Shown: positions 1 to 7,897, counted from the stretch's first letter. The stretch is DNA of 12,875 bases from Bacteroidales bacterium (GCA_031257735.1 JAIROC010000084.1:1-12875); one strand, 5' to 3'. A program made the numbers and translations. Notes: generated from the sequence alone by a model not told the origin.

Positions 1-368
1 TACACAGGGCGTTGCCCTGTGCTATTGATTGCGGGCTTTCAGCCCTTTACCGTTATTCTCTGATTACAATTATACATTGAAGAAATGAATTTATGCGTTT
101 TCGGACAGACACTATTTATTCTTTTTCTTGCTGACGAGGAGACGGTGCACGCACCGTCTCTACAAGGCGTTATGCCGACATTACAGACAGGCTCTAATTA
201 ACTACGCTGCTCTTACGGGGCATAATTTCTTAGATTGATATTGTCGCGAATAAAACTTGGCATTGACTAAAAGTCCCGCAGGGACAATACTTTATTAACC
301 GTAGACTTCAGTCTACGGACGTCGAAACCATTATGGGTTATGAATTATTTTGTTTGCGTCAGCCTAAC
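1..368. repeat. Non-coding cluster of short palindromes
   Basis: I see no credible gene in this stretch. It holds five perfect palindromes with 2-4-base centres: CACAGGGC/GCCCTGTG at 3-21, GGGCT/AGCCC at 33-45, GAGACGGTGC/GCACCGTCTC at 139-160, GTCCC/GGGAC at 273-285 and CCGTAGAC/GTCTACGG at 299-318. They share no single core, so the region looks like a mosaic of REP-like elements and not one repeat family. The GTCCC/GGGAC type recurs three times near 10.1-10.3 kb. A 15-base word at 104-118 recurs inverted at 10053-10067. None of the hairpins is followed by a convincing T-run on the phoU strand (only TTTT after the 5-bp stem at 273-285), so I do not call a terminator. Confidence 0.75.
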
Positions 369-384
369 TCATAACTCATAACTC
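365..384. repeat. TAACTCA tandem repeat overlapping the phoU end
   Basis: Nearly three head-to-tail copies of the 7-mer TAACTCA (365-371, 372-378, 379-384) follow directly after GCGTCAGCC at 356-364. The stop codon and last five codons of phoU (369-386) lie almost wholly inside the array, so the array sets the C-terminus of that protein. Confidence 0.8.
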
Positions 385-1055
385 TGTTTTCCTTTGTGTC
401 GGATTACTTTTGCTTCAATGTAGAAGATAATTTCTTCTGCAATATTTTTAATATGATCACCCGTACGTTCCATCTTACGAAAGATATCCTGTATTCGAAG
501 CATTTGTTTTGCTAATTCAGCGCTACTGTCTTTTATAATCGCGGCAGCAATAATGTCAGTTGCTCTGTCTTGAATTTCATTGACAATATAGTCTTTTTCA
601 AAGATAGAATTTGCTAAAACAGCATTTTCTTCTTCAAGGGCTGTCTGTGCGGTTTTCAACATAATTAAGACTTGTTGTATCATTTTATCCATTTGTGTAT
701 CAACGATGAGTTCGGTGTTGATTTCTTCTTGAGCGCTTTTATTTACAAAACGCGCAATTCCACGCGCATAATCCCCTATTCGTTCCAAATCTGAACTGAT
801 TTGTAACATGGCTAAAACAAATCGAAGGTCAATTGCGACAGGGTTATATAGCGCAATATAATCTTCTATCGCTTTGCATATTTTTAATTCAAAAGAGTTT
901 ACCTTATGTTCAAAAACAATTACCTGTGCAGCCATACCTTTGTCCATTGTTAACAGAGATAATCCCGCTTTATCTATCTGATCAGAGACTAAGGTAAACA
1001 TCTCTAATACTTTTTGCTTTAACTCCTGTTGTTCTGTTTCTATAAATTTAACCAT
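369..1055 (-). CDS. phoU: Phosphate transport regulator PhoU
   Basis: This cytoplasmic protein of 228 residues is a normal-length PhoU. It is built of two similar three-helix bundles, each carrying the family's metal-binding signature: DLERIGDYAR at residues 89-98 and MERTGDHI at 195-202. In the family, PhoU links the PstSCAB transporter to a histidine kinase and restrains phosphate uptake and Pho signalling when phosphate is plentiful; that role is inferred here from homology. It is the last gene of a pstC-pstA-pstB-phoU run, 48 bp after pstB, and has an ATG start. No PhoR/PhoB-type kinase or regulator is in the window. The last five residues (QSYEL) and the stop come from a TAACTCA tandem repeat, so the natural C-terminus may have been replaced; the conserved bundles end before that point. 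Identification is secure. Confidence 0.95.
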   Translation of the reverse strand: MVKFIETEQQELKQKVLEMFTLVSDQIDKAGLSLLTMDKGMAAQVIVFEHKVNSFELKICKAIEDYIALYNPVAIDLRFVLAMLQISSDLERIGDYARGIARFVNKSAQEEINTELIVDTQMDKMIQQVLIMLKTAQTALEEENAVLANSIFEKDYIVNEIQDRATDIIAAAIIKDSSAELAKQMLRIQDIFRKMERTGDHIKNIAEEIIFYIEAKVIRHKGKQSYEL

Positions 1056-1103
1056 AGCGTATTTATTTTTATATTATGAAATAAGTTGTATATATATATT
1101 AAA

Positions 1104-1856
1104 TTAACCAAATCGTCCTGTGATATAGTTTTGTGTAGATTCTTCCGTTGGGTTGGTAAAGATGATTTTAGTATTGTCATATTCTACCATTTTTCCGAGA
1201 TAGAAATAAGCTGTTTTATCGCTTATTCGTGCGGCTTGTTGCATGTTATGGGTTACGATAATGATGGTATATTCTTTTTTAAGCTCTCTAACAAGTTCTT
1301 CTATTTTAGCGGTAGAAATGGGATCAAGCGCAGAAGCAGGCTCATCCATCAGCAAGACAGAGGGAGCAATAGCCATGGCACGTGCAATACATAAACGCTG
1401 CTGCTGTCCACCCGATAGTTCAAAAGCAGATTTTTTAAGTTTATCCTTTACTTCATCCCACAGAGCAGCGTCTCGTAAGGTCTTTTCTACCCGTTGTCTG
1501 ATAAATTTTTCATTGTGAATGCCATTTACACGCAATCCGTATGCAACATTTTCGTAAATACTTTTAGGGAATGGATTGGGTCTCTGAAAAACCATGCCAA
1601 CATTTTTACGTAATCTATCAACCTCCACGCCTTTTTGGTAAATATCATCTCCGTCAATTAAAATCTTGCCACTTAATCGCGTATTATCAATAAGATCATT
1701 CATACGGTTGATAAGACGCAATAGAGTTGTTTTTCCGCATCCCGAAGGTCCTATAAAGGCAACTACAGAATTAGCTTCTATACTCATGGAAATATTTTTT
1801 AGTGCGTGAAAGCTTCCATAGTAAAAATCTACATGTTGAATATCTATTTTACTCAT
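1104..1856 (-). CDS. pstB: Phosphate ABC transporter ATPase PstB
   Basis: This is the ATP-hydrolysing subunit of the high-affinity phosphate importer and acts on the inner face of the inner membrane. At 250 residues it is a standard length. All nucleotide-binding motifs are intact: Walker A GPSGCGKTT at residues 36-44, Q-loop FQRPNPFP with Q91, ABC signature LSGGQQQR at 147-154, Walker B VLLMDEP at 167-173, D-loop SALD at 175-178 and switch histidine H203 in VTHN. The QRPNPFP segment after the Q-loop is typical of PstB and separates it from generic ABC ATPases. It starts with ATG 38 bp after pstA and precedes phoU, giving the usual pstCAB-phoU order. A stretch of alternating TA lies in the 48-bp gap to phoU. 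Nothing is missing or damaged. Confidence 0.97.
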   Translation of the reverse strand: MSKIDIQHVDFYYGSFHALKNISMSIEANSVVAFIGPSGCGKTTLLRLINRMNDLIDNTRLSGKILIDGDDIYQKGVEVDRLRKNVGMVFQRPNPFPKSIYENVAYGLRVNGIHNEKFIRQRVEKTLRDAALWDEVKDKLKKSAFELSGGQQQRLCIARAMAIAPSVLLMDEPASALDPISTAKIEELVRELKKEYTIIIVTHNMQQAARISDKTAYFYLGKMVEYDNTKIIFTNPTEESTQNYITGRFG

Positions 1857-1894
1857 ATCGTTTTATTATTTTGGTATAATTACAGTTATGTATT

Positions 1895-2785
1895 CTAGTA
1901 TATTTTTGTTTTGTTTGCAAAGTGTCTTCGTAGAACATTTGCAAGTAAATTTATCACTAAAACAATTATTATCAAAACTAATGCTGTCCCATAAGCAATA
2001 GGACGCTGTGCTTCAAGGTCAGTTCCACTTGTAGAAATGACATATAAATGATAGGGTAACGCCATACACTGATCAAAAATACTTTTCGGAAGATGCGGTA
2101 AAAAATAAGCCGCACAGGTGAACAAAATAGGCGCAGTTTCTCCAGAAATACGTCCCAAAGAAAGAATAAGTCCCGTAACAATATTGGGTCTTGCCATAGG
2201 AAGGATTACTTTCTGCAAAGTTTGCCATTTAGTTGCTCCCAATGCACGACTTCCTTCTCGGTAACTGTCGGGAATTGCTTTGAGCGCTTCTTCTGTTGTT
2301 CTGATTACCAAAGGTAGACAAAGTAATCCTAACGTAAGAGAGCCCGACAAGATGGAGTCTCCAAAACCCAATTTGTTTACAAAAAATACCATCCCGAATA
2401 ACCCAAATACGATGGATGGTATTCCACTTAAATTGTTAGTCATTGTGCGGATAAATCGAACTAAAATACCTTTTATTGCATACTCATTCATATATATACC
2501 GCTCATTATTCCTATGGGAAAAGATAATAAAGCGCTACCTATTATCAGACAAAATGTTCCTGCGATAGCTGGAAAAATTCCTCCCTGTGTCATACCTTCT
2601 GATGGCGCTGAACTCAAAAACCCCCAATTAATCACCCCTACCCCTTTGATGATAATAAAGGAAAGAATAAGTACTAATATGCCTACAACAGAATAACTAA
2701 AGAATCTAAATATGCCGAATGCAAATGTTTGATAGAGCCTTTTTTTATTTTCGTATTGAGCTGATGTTATATGTATTTTATTCAT
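1895..2785 (-). CDS. pstA: Phosphate ABC transporter permease PstA
   Basis: This is one of the two permease subunits forming the phosphate channel in the inner membrane. It has 296 residues, close to the E. coli protein, and about six hydrophobic segments, the first near residues 31-50 and the last near 265-287. SGIPSIVFGLFG at 120-131 is a typical PstA/PstC membrane motif, and the cytoplasmic EAA-type loop at about 165-200 (EEALKAIPDSYREGSRALGA) is where PstB docks. ATG start, only 9 bp after the pstC stop, so the two permeases are surely co-transcribed and probably translationally coupled. It has no extra domain, unlike its partner PstC. Alternative: another phosphate-family permease half, but context and motifs make PstA secure. 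Confidence 0.96.
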   Translation of the reverse strand: MNKIHITSAQYENKKRLYQTFAFGIFRFFSYSVVGILVLILSFIIIKGVGVINWGFLSSAPSEGMTQGGIFPAIAGTFCLIIGSALLSFPIGIMSGIYMNEYAIKGILVRFIRTMTNNLSGIPSIVFGLFGMVFFVNKLGFGDSILSGSLTLGLLCLPLVIRTTEEALKAIPDSYREGSRALGATKWQTLQKVILPMARPNIVTGLILSLGRISGETAPILFTCAAYFLPHLPKSIFDQCMALPYHLYVISTSGTDLEAQRPIAYGTALVLIIIVLVINLLANVLRRHFANKTKIY

Positions 2786-2794
2786 ATTGATGGA

Positions 2795-3982
2795 TTATAA
2801 TTTATTTTTATTGGAAACATATTCGATGCAGGTATTGATTAGTAACGTTATCAAAAAGAGAATAATCCCTAATAGAAATAAGACCTGATAATGGGAACTG
2901 TCAGCAGGGACTTCGCCTAATTCTGCTGCTATTGTAGCAGGAATTGTACGCATGGGTTGCAGGATATTATCTGGAATGATTGCGGCATTTCCCGTTACCA
3001 TCAGTACTGCCATCGTTTCTCCGATGGCTCTTCCTATTCCTAAAACTACTCCCGCCGTGATCCCTGAAATAGAAGACGGAATAACGATCTTATATACTGT
3101 TTGCCAGCGATTAGCTCCTAAAGACAAACTCGCTTCTCTGATTGATAGCGGACAATTTCGCATAGCGTCTTCCGATACGCTGATAATAGTGGGCAAGGAC
3201 ATTATGGACAATATGATACTTCCCGTGAGACCTGTCTCTCCAACAGGTAATCCAAAGACATTTTGTATCAAAGGAACAACTACTACCAATCCGAAAAAAC
3301 CATATACAACTGACGGTATGCCTGATAATAATTCAATGACAGGTTTTAATATGTTACGTATTTTATTATTTGCGACTTCGGACATGTATATCGCAACGGA
3401 CAAGCCAAAAGGTAAAGCAATCAGAATAGCTATAAAACTTACCCATAAAGTCCCTGCAATTAAGGGTAAAATACCAAATAACGGGGCGGGTTGAGCTACG
3501 GGCATCCATTCTTTCCCTGTAAACACATCCAAAAATGTTATTTTTCCTGCATCTATTTTCTTCCCGACGAAATGATACGGGACATATTCTTCGGGGATAA
3601 ATGCAATAATTCCCGTATTTTCTGTTACGAGCTGAGATATTTTATCGGGGACAAATTCCATTTCTTCTCCCAACTCTTCTTCTGAAAAGTAGTTGGTTAA
3701 ATCACCCAGACGGAAAACCAGAATATCTTCATCTTTACCGTCAAAGTCTTTCCAATTGGTTTTTTCCATATCGAAAATGGACTTCAAATCGACAGAAGAC
3801 AGATAAGTTACAGGATTGGCAGGATGAACTACAATCGTATAACCTGCTTCAATCGAAGGTGTATTAAAAAGATTAATTCCTCCCGAGAAAAGAAAAATTA
3901 CAACAATAACAATCACTATGCTTGTTACAAAACCACTCACAGTGAATATACTTTCAACTATTTTTTCCAAGATTTTCCTCAC
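2795..3982 (-). CDS. pstC: Phosphate ABC permease PstC with extra domain
   Basis: This is the second permease of the phosphate importer. Its 395 residues exceed the roughly 320 of E. coli PstC. The permease core is complete: SGIPSVVYGFFG at 220-231, an EAA-type loop for PstB docking at about 268-303 (SIREASLSLGA), and the last membrane helix at about 367-385. The extra length lies after the first membrane helix (about 18-33): residues 45-160 form a soluble, presumably periplasmic segment. There HPANPVTYLSSVDLKSIF (53-70), TNWKDF (75-80) and NTGIIAFIPEEYV (122-134) resemble pieces of PstS-type phosphate-binding proteins; this likeness is my reading of motif patterns. The start is GTG, and no in-frame ATG lies just upstream. 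It is the first gene of the pst operon here; no pstS lies upstream. Confidence 0.94.
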   Translation of the reverse strand: MRKILEKIVESIFTVSGFVTSIVIVIVVIFLFSGGINLFNTPSIEAGYTIVVHPANPVTYLSSVDLKSIFDMEKTNWKDFDGKDEDILVFRLGDLTNYFSEEELGEEMEFVPDKISQLVTENTGIIAFIPEEYVPYHFVGKKIDAGKITFLDVFTGKEWMPVAQPAPLFGILPLIAGTLWVSFIAILIALPFGLSVAIYMSEVANNKIRNILKPVIELLSGIPSVVYGFFGLVVVVPLIQNVFGLPVGETGLTGSIILSIMSLPTIISVSEDAMRNCPLSIREASLSLGANRWQTVYKIVIPSSISGITAGVVLGIGRAIGETMAVLMVTGNAAIIPDNILQPMRTIPATIAAELGEVPADSSHYQVLFLLGIILFLITLLINTCIEYVSNKNKL

Positions 3983-4353
3983 GATAGTTCTTTGTTTAAT
4001 GTTGGAGCAAAAGTGCTACTCCGATATTACAATCTTGTGAAGAAAAAATTGTATTTATATTAAGATTGAAAAATAAACAGGTAATATAAAGAACGACAAT
4101 CAATAGATCATTGCAAGCAGATATACTCCTCCCATTACTCGGCATAGCGACCACGCTACGTTGCTTTTATCTGAATCAAAATCTACAGAATGAGCTGAAA
4201 AAGATAATAAAAAAGACAATCAAACCATCAACGCTTGTACGGTGTAATGTCACAGCGCTTCGTGTTAAGATTGCTTCGGGCTATGCTCTTGCGATGAGGG
4301 TGTTGTATTTTCCTTCGTCTCTTTGTTCTTTTGTTCTTTCGTCCTTCTGCGCC
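3983..4353. other. Gap before pstC: promoter, otherwise no gene
   Basis: The half next to pstC is AT-rich and holds a candidate pstC promoter (about 4008-4015). The rest (about 4110-4350) is low-information sequence with a small palindrome TAGCG/CGCTA at 4145-4158 and CTTCG/CCTTC-rich text near 4258-4352. An 82-codon open frame on the plus strand at 4111-4359 has no family features and antisense overlap with the next gene's end, so I do not call it. There is no pstS and no recognisable Pho-box. Confidence 0.6.
4008..4015 (-). promoter_or_regulatory. Candidate -7 promoter element for pstC
   Basis: Read on the minus strand this is CACTTTTG, one mismatch from the Bacteroidetes -7 consensus TAnnTTTG, followed by GC as in the clearer pcrA promoter. 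It would put the transcript start about 20 bases before the pstC GTG. No good -33 TTTG is visible at the expected distance, so this is tentative. Confidence 0.42.
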
Positions 4354-4668
4354 TTATAACCATGAGCTCATAGTAAAATAAGCAATTGCTAAAATAAAAG
4401 TAACAAGGAGAATACCTCTTCCTGTCTTATCAAACTTTAATTTTAGCAAATAGTACCGCAAAGTAAACAGATTAAGAAACACGGAGACAAGTACGATAGT
4501 AGATATTTTGATTAAATAATCTTTTCCTTCTGGGGCGAAGATGACCGATATACCGTATAAAATCCCAAAGGATATAAGGGGAACAAGCACACCTAAAGCT
4601 ATTCCCAACAAAAGATTATCTTTATATAGAATTTTTATTTTGGAGATTTTCATCATTTTATTTTCCAT
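4354..4668 (-). CDS. Small three-helix membrane protein, unknown
   Basis: I do not recognise this 104-residue protein. It has three hydrophobic stretches long enough to span the membrane (about 19-44, 53-74 and 84-102), short charged links, and ends almost at the last helix, so it is a small integral inner-membrane protein with no catalytic motif. It overlaps the end of surE by 16 bp if the first ATG is used. A second ATG four codons later (4656) would give a classical ATGA stop/start overlap with the surE TGA and has GGAAAA shortly upstream, so that start is equally likely. The overlap means it is translated from the surE transcript. Function unknown; a shared role with SurE is not implied by position alone. 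Confidence 0.7.
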   Translation of the reverse strand: MENKMMKISKIKILYKDNLLLGIALGVLVPLISFGILYGISVIFAPEGKDYLIKISTIVLVSVFLNLFTLRYYLLKLKFDKTGRGILLVTFILAIAYFTMSSWL

Positions 4669-5450
4669 TTTTTCAGTTCATGTATCATTGAGTAATCCGT
4701 CCAGTCGATATTGATGGGATGAATAGAGATATAATTATGTTTGACCGCCCAATGGTCAGTATCTTTCGCTTTATCTTTTTCCAACAGACTGCCACCCATC
4801 CAAAAATAAGGCATATCTGCGGGATATTCTCTTGCAACGATAGATTCATGCCACTCATTAATAGCTTGTCGAGTAATTTTTATTCCTTTAATTTCATTCT
4901 CGGGGACATTTGGAATATTTACATTTAAGCAAATATGAGGGGGCAATCCTTTTTCGAGCACAGTTTGAATAATTTTTTGGATAGCGGATTGGGCAGCTTT
5001 AAAGTCGCAATTGTTATTGTAATTAACCATAGAAAATGCCACTGAAGGCACGCCACTTAAGCAACCTTCTATAGCGGCAGCCACCGTTGCCGAATAGATT
5101 ACGCTAACAGAAGTATTTGCTCCGTGATTAATACCCGAAACAAGCAAATCCACTTGTTGATCTTTCAGCAGATAGTTTAAGGCTAACTTAACGGCATCGA
5201 CGGGAGTTCCACTTGTTTTATACATTTCAAAGTCTTTGGAAGAAGATATCTTTCTCAGACGCAAAGGAAGCGCAAATGTTATTGCGTGACTCATTCCTGA
5301 TCGACCATTATTAGGGGCAATCATTACGACTTGTCCGAATTGTTGGGCAATATCTCCCAACATTCGGAGACCTTTTGCATTTATACCGTCATCATTTACA
5401 ACCAAAATTAATGGTTTTTTAACAGGGGATTTTTCTTCTTTTTTATTCAT
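4653..5450 (-). CDS. surE: 5'/3'-nucleotidase SurE
   Basis: SurE is a metal-dependent cytoplasmic phosphatase that removes phosphate from nucleoside monophosphates, and in some species from short polyphosphate; the activity is inferred from the family. The N-terminal fold is plain: VVNDDG with metal ligands D20 and D21, APNNGRSGMSHAIT with S51 of the active site, GTPVDAV at 81-87, and SGINHGANTS with N108, matching D8, D9, S39 and N92 of E. coli SurE. VIYSATVAAAIEG follows as in the family. It has 265 residues, slightly longer than usual because of a lysine-rich 12-residue head before the first strand. ATG start 17 bp after the pcrA stop, and its end overlaps the next small gene, so pcrA-surE-membrane protein is probably one transcript. 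Unlike many proteobacteria, it has no pcm or rpoS next to it here. Confidence 0.96.
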   Translation of the reverse strand: MNKKEEKSPVKKPLILVVNDDGINAKGLRMLGDIAQQFGQVVMIAPNNGRSGMSHAITFALPLRLRKISSSKDFEMYKTSGTPVDAVKLALNYLLKDQQVDLLVSGINHGANTSVSVIYSATVAAAIEGCLSGVPSVAFSMVNYNNNCDFKAAQSAIQKIIQTVLEKGLPPHICLNVNIPNVPENEIKGIKITRQAINEWHESIVAREYPADMPYFWMGGSLLEKDKAKDTDHWAVKHNYISIHPINIDWTDYSMIHELKKWKIK

Positions 5451-5467
5451 ATAAAAATAGCTGGTTT

Positions 5468-7837
5468 TTATACCACAGTACGTAGTTTTGCATAATTTAT
5501 TAATATGGTTTTTGTTCCTGATTCATCAAAATCGATAATTATTTTTTTGTCATCTGAAATATCCGTAACCGTTCCCAATCCAAATTTTGAATGAAAAACA
5601 CGCATTCCAATCGTTATTTGAGAGATTTGTGTAATCATTTCTCCCAATTGTACATTTGCATCAATATTTATATTTCCTTCCGTTTCAGAAGAAGGAGATA
5701 TTGGTGTTGGGGTTTGGTATATTTGTTTTTGATAGACAAGTTGTCCTTTTTGAGGGGAAGGGGGCTTGTCTTGCGTTTGAGGGAAAGGAGACTTATTTTG
5801 CGAAGGATAAGCAGATTTCTGTGGAAAGTTATTTCTTTCATAAGACGAAGATACTATTTCCAGCACTGAAGGATCTATTTCCATTAAAAAGGGACTTGGT
5901 CGAGTAACTTGATAATTTCCAAAAACAAGTCTTCTCTGCGCCAAGGAAAAAGTAAGTGATTGTTTTGCTCTTGTGATGGCAACATAGAATAATCGACGTT
6001 CTTCTTCCAAATCGTCTTGGGTTTCTATCAAATAGAAAGGGAGTAAATTTTCTTCCAATCCGACAATATAAGTAAAAGGAAATTCCAGCCCTTTAGCCGA
6101 ATGTATTGTCATCAGTTTAATTTTATTGTTATCATCTTTTTCATTTTTATCTGCATCGGTATAAAGTGCAACTTCATTTAAAAAGAGGGTTAATGAAGGA
6201 AAAATTTCTTCCAATTCTTCTCCTGTTTCCAAATCTATCCGATACTGCGGTGGACGATTTACAAAATTTTGCATGGCATTAAATAATTCGCCAAGGTTTT
6301 CGTAACGTTCTTTTTCTTCGGTTTGTTCGCGCAAATCGCGTGAAATACCGCTATTGTCAGCGATATGTTTTCCTAATTCAAACGCATTTTTTTTAAGGAG
6401 GTCTGCCTGATAACTTTTTATTTTGGTTACAAAGTTTTCCAGACTTATCCGTACTGATTGACCGATTTTAAGTCCATACAATTGTGGATTTTCGATAACA
6501 TTCCACATAATAGTATTATTTTCTGCAGCGGCGACAATTATTTTTTCAATTGTTGTAGCGCCAATTCCTCGTTGAGGATAGTTTATAATTCGTCGCAAGG
6601 CTTCTTCGTCTCTAAAATTGATAGCTAAACGAAAATAAGCAAGCACATCTTTAATTTCTTTTCGACTGTAAAAAGAAATACCTCCATAAATTCGGTAAGG
6701 CAATTCTGCTCTTCGGAGTGTTTCTTCAAACGGTCGCGATTGGGCATTCGTACGGTATAAGATAGTAAAATCTTTATTGGAAAGATTATGTTTTATTTTA
6801 TCTTCCTGAATAGATCTTACAACAGCAATAGCTTCTTCATTTTCGTCATTTGTGCGGATCACTTTAATTTTTTCGCCGAAACTATTGGCTGTCCATATTA
6901 TTTTGGGAATTTGTTTTTTATTATGTTTAATCAGTGAATTTGCCGCATGAATAATATTTTTAGTTGAGCGATAATTTTGTTCTAATTTAAAGATATTATA
7001 ATCGGGATAATCATCTTTAAAATTCAAGATATTATTGATATTGGCGCCTCTAAAGGCATATATACTTTGAGCGTCATCGCCTACAACACAGATATTTTCG
7101 TATGCAGCTGCCAATTTTTTTATAATTTGATACTGTACATAATTGGTATCTTGGTATTCATCTACCAAAATATACTTAAACTTATGCTGATACTTATAGA
7201 GTAAATCGGGAAAATCTCGCAACAAGATATACATATTGACCAATAAATCATCAAAATCCATTGCATCGAACTGTTTTAATCTTTGATTGTATGTGCGATA
7301 AATATTACCGGTTTCAGGTATTTTCTTATATCTGTTTTCTTCATTTATCAGATAATTATCACAATAGTCTTCAGGAGAAAGCAAACTTGCTTTTGCGGAT
7401 GATATTTTAGCGGCTATCAAACCCTGTTTATAGACATTTGTATCTAAGTTTTTCTCTTTGATGATATTCTTTATTAAGTTTTTACTATCATTTGTATCGT
7501 ATATTGAAAAATTCTGTGTAAAGCCGAGCCATTGTGATTCAATATGTAATATTTTACTGAACACAGAATGGAAAGTTCCCATCCACACATTTCGTCCTGC
7601 TGTATTTCCTAATAAGGACATTACACGCTCTTTCATTTCTTCTGCTGCTTTATTGGTAAACGTAAGACTAAGAATATTAAATGGATTGATCCCTTGAGCA
7701 ATCATATAGGCAATTCTGTATGTAAGCACGCGTGTTTTACCCGAACCAGCGCCTGCAATAACCATCATAGGACCTTCAATACATTCAACAGCGTCACGTT
7801 GTTCTCCGTTTAATTCTTTTAATAAATTTCCACTCAC
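5468..7837 (-). CDS. pcrA: UvrD/PcrA-type superfamily 1A DNA helicase
   Basis: This ATP-driven 3'-5' DNA helicase acts in nucleotide-excision and mismatch repair and in clearing stalled forks or RNA polymerase, by family knowledge. All SF1A motifs are present in its 789 residues: Q motif LNGEQ 9-13, Walker A AGAGSGKT 28-35, Ia LTFTNKAA 58-65, Ib GTFHS 87-91, II VDEYQDT 225-231, III GDDAQSIYAFRGA 253-265, IV LEQNYRS 285-291, V TIHSAKGLEF 577-586 and VI RRLFYVAITRAK 614-625. A Pro/Ser/Gln-rich linker (about 660-735) leads to a C-terminal Tudor-like domain (about 741-789, GMRVFHSKFGLGTV), the part that contacts RNA polymerase in PcrA/UvrD. The start is GTG; an in-frame TAA lies just two codons upstream, so no longer form exists. 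First gene of the pcrA-surE operon. PcrA and UvrD cannot be told apart by name here. Confidence 0.96.
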   Translation of the reverse strand: MSGNLLKELNGEQRDAVECIEGPMMVIAGAGSGKTRVLTYRIAYMIAQGINPFNILSLTFTNKAAEEMKERVMSLLGNTAGRNVWMGTFHSVFSKILHIESQWLGFTQNFSIYDTNDSKNLIKNIIKEKNLDTNVYKQGLIAAKISSAKASLLSPEDYCDNYLINEENRYKKIPETGNIYRTYNQRLKQFDAMDFDDLLVNMYILLRDFPDLLYKYQHKFKYILVDEYQDTNYVQYQIIKKLAAAYENICVVGDDAQSIYAFRGANINNILNFKDDYPDYNIFKLEQNYRSTKNIIHAANSLIKHNKKQIPKIIWTANSFGEKIKVIRTNDENEEAIAVVRSIQEDKIKHNLSNKDFTILYRTNAQSRPFEETLRRAELPYRIYGGISFYSRKEIKDVLAYFRLAINFRDEEALRRIINYPQRGIGATTIEKIIVAAAENNTIMWNVIENPQLYGLKIGQSVRISLENFVTKIKSYQADLLKKNAFELGKHIADNSGISRDLREQTEEKERYENLGELFNAMQNFVNRPPQYRIDLETGEELEEIFPSLTLFLNEVALYTDADKNEKDDNNKIKLMTIHSAKGLEFPFTYIVGLEENLLPFYLIETQDDLEEERRLFYVAITRAKQSLTFSLAQRRLVFGNYQVTRPSPFLMEIDPSVLEIVSSSYERNNFPQKSAYPSQNKSPFPQTQDKPPSPQKGQLVYQKQIYQTPTPISPSSETEGNINIDANVQLGEMITQISQITIGMRVFHSKFGLGTVTDISDDKKIIIDFDESGTKTILINYAKLRTVV

Positions 7838-7897
7838 TTTTTATACTGCTGATTGTTAGAAAATATAAGGAAAATAATTTATATTTTGTACGTTCGG

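Noticed and set aside
273..318. Terminator for the pst operon at the GTCCC or CCGTAGAC hairpins
   Set aside because: On the minus strand the first is followed only by TTTT after a 5-bp stem and the second by TTAATAAAG; neither is a convincing intrinsic terminator.
2280..3494. Long plus-strand open frames opposite pstA and pstC
   Set aside because: They are antisense shadows of secure membrane-protein genes, with no start signals or family features.
4111..4359. Plus-strand open frame of 82 codons between pstC and the small membrane-protein gene
   Set aside because: It runs through low-information sequence, has no motif or promoter, and overlaps the end of the opposite gene. Probably chance.
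4362..4371. Perfect palindrome ATGAGCTCAT
   Set aside because: It lies in the last codons of the small membrane-protein gene and is short enough to be chance.
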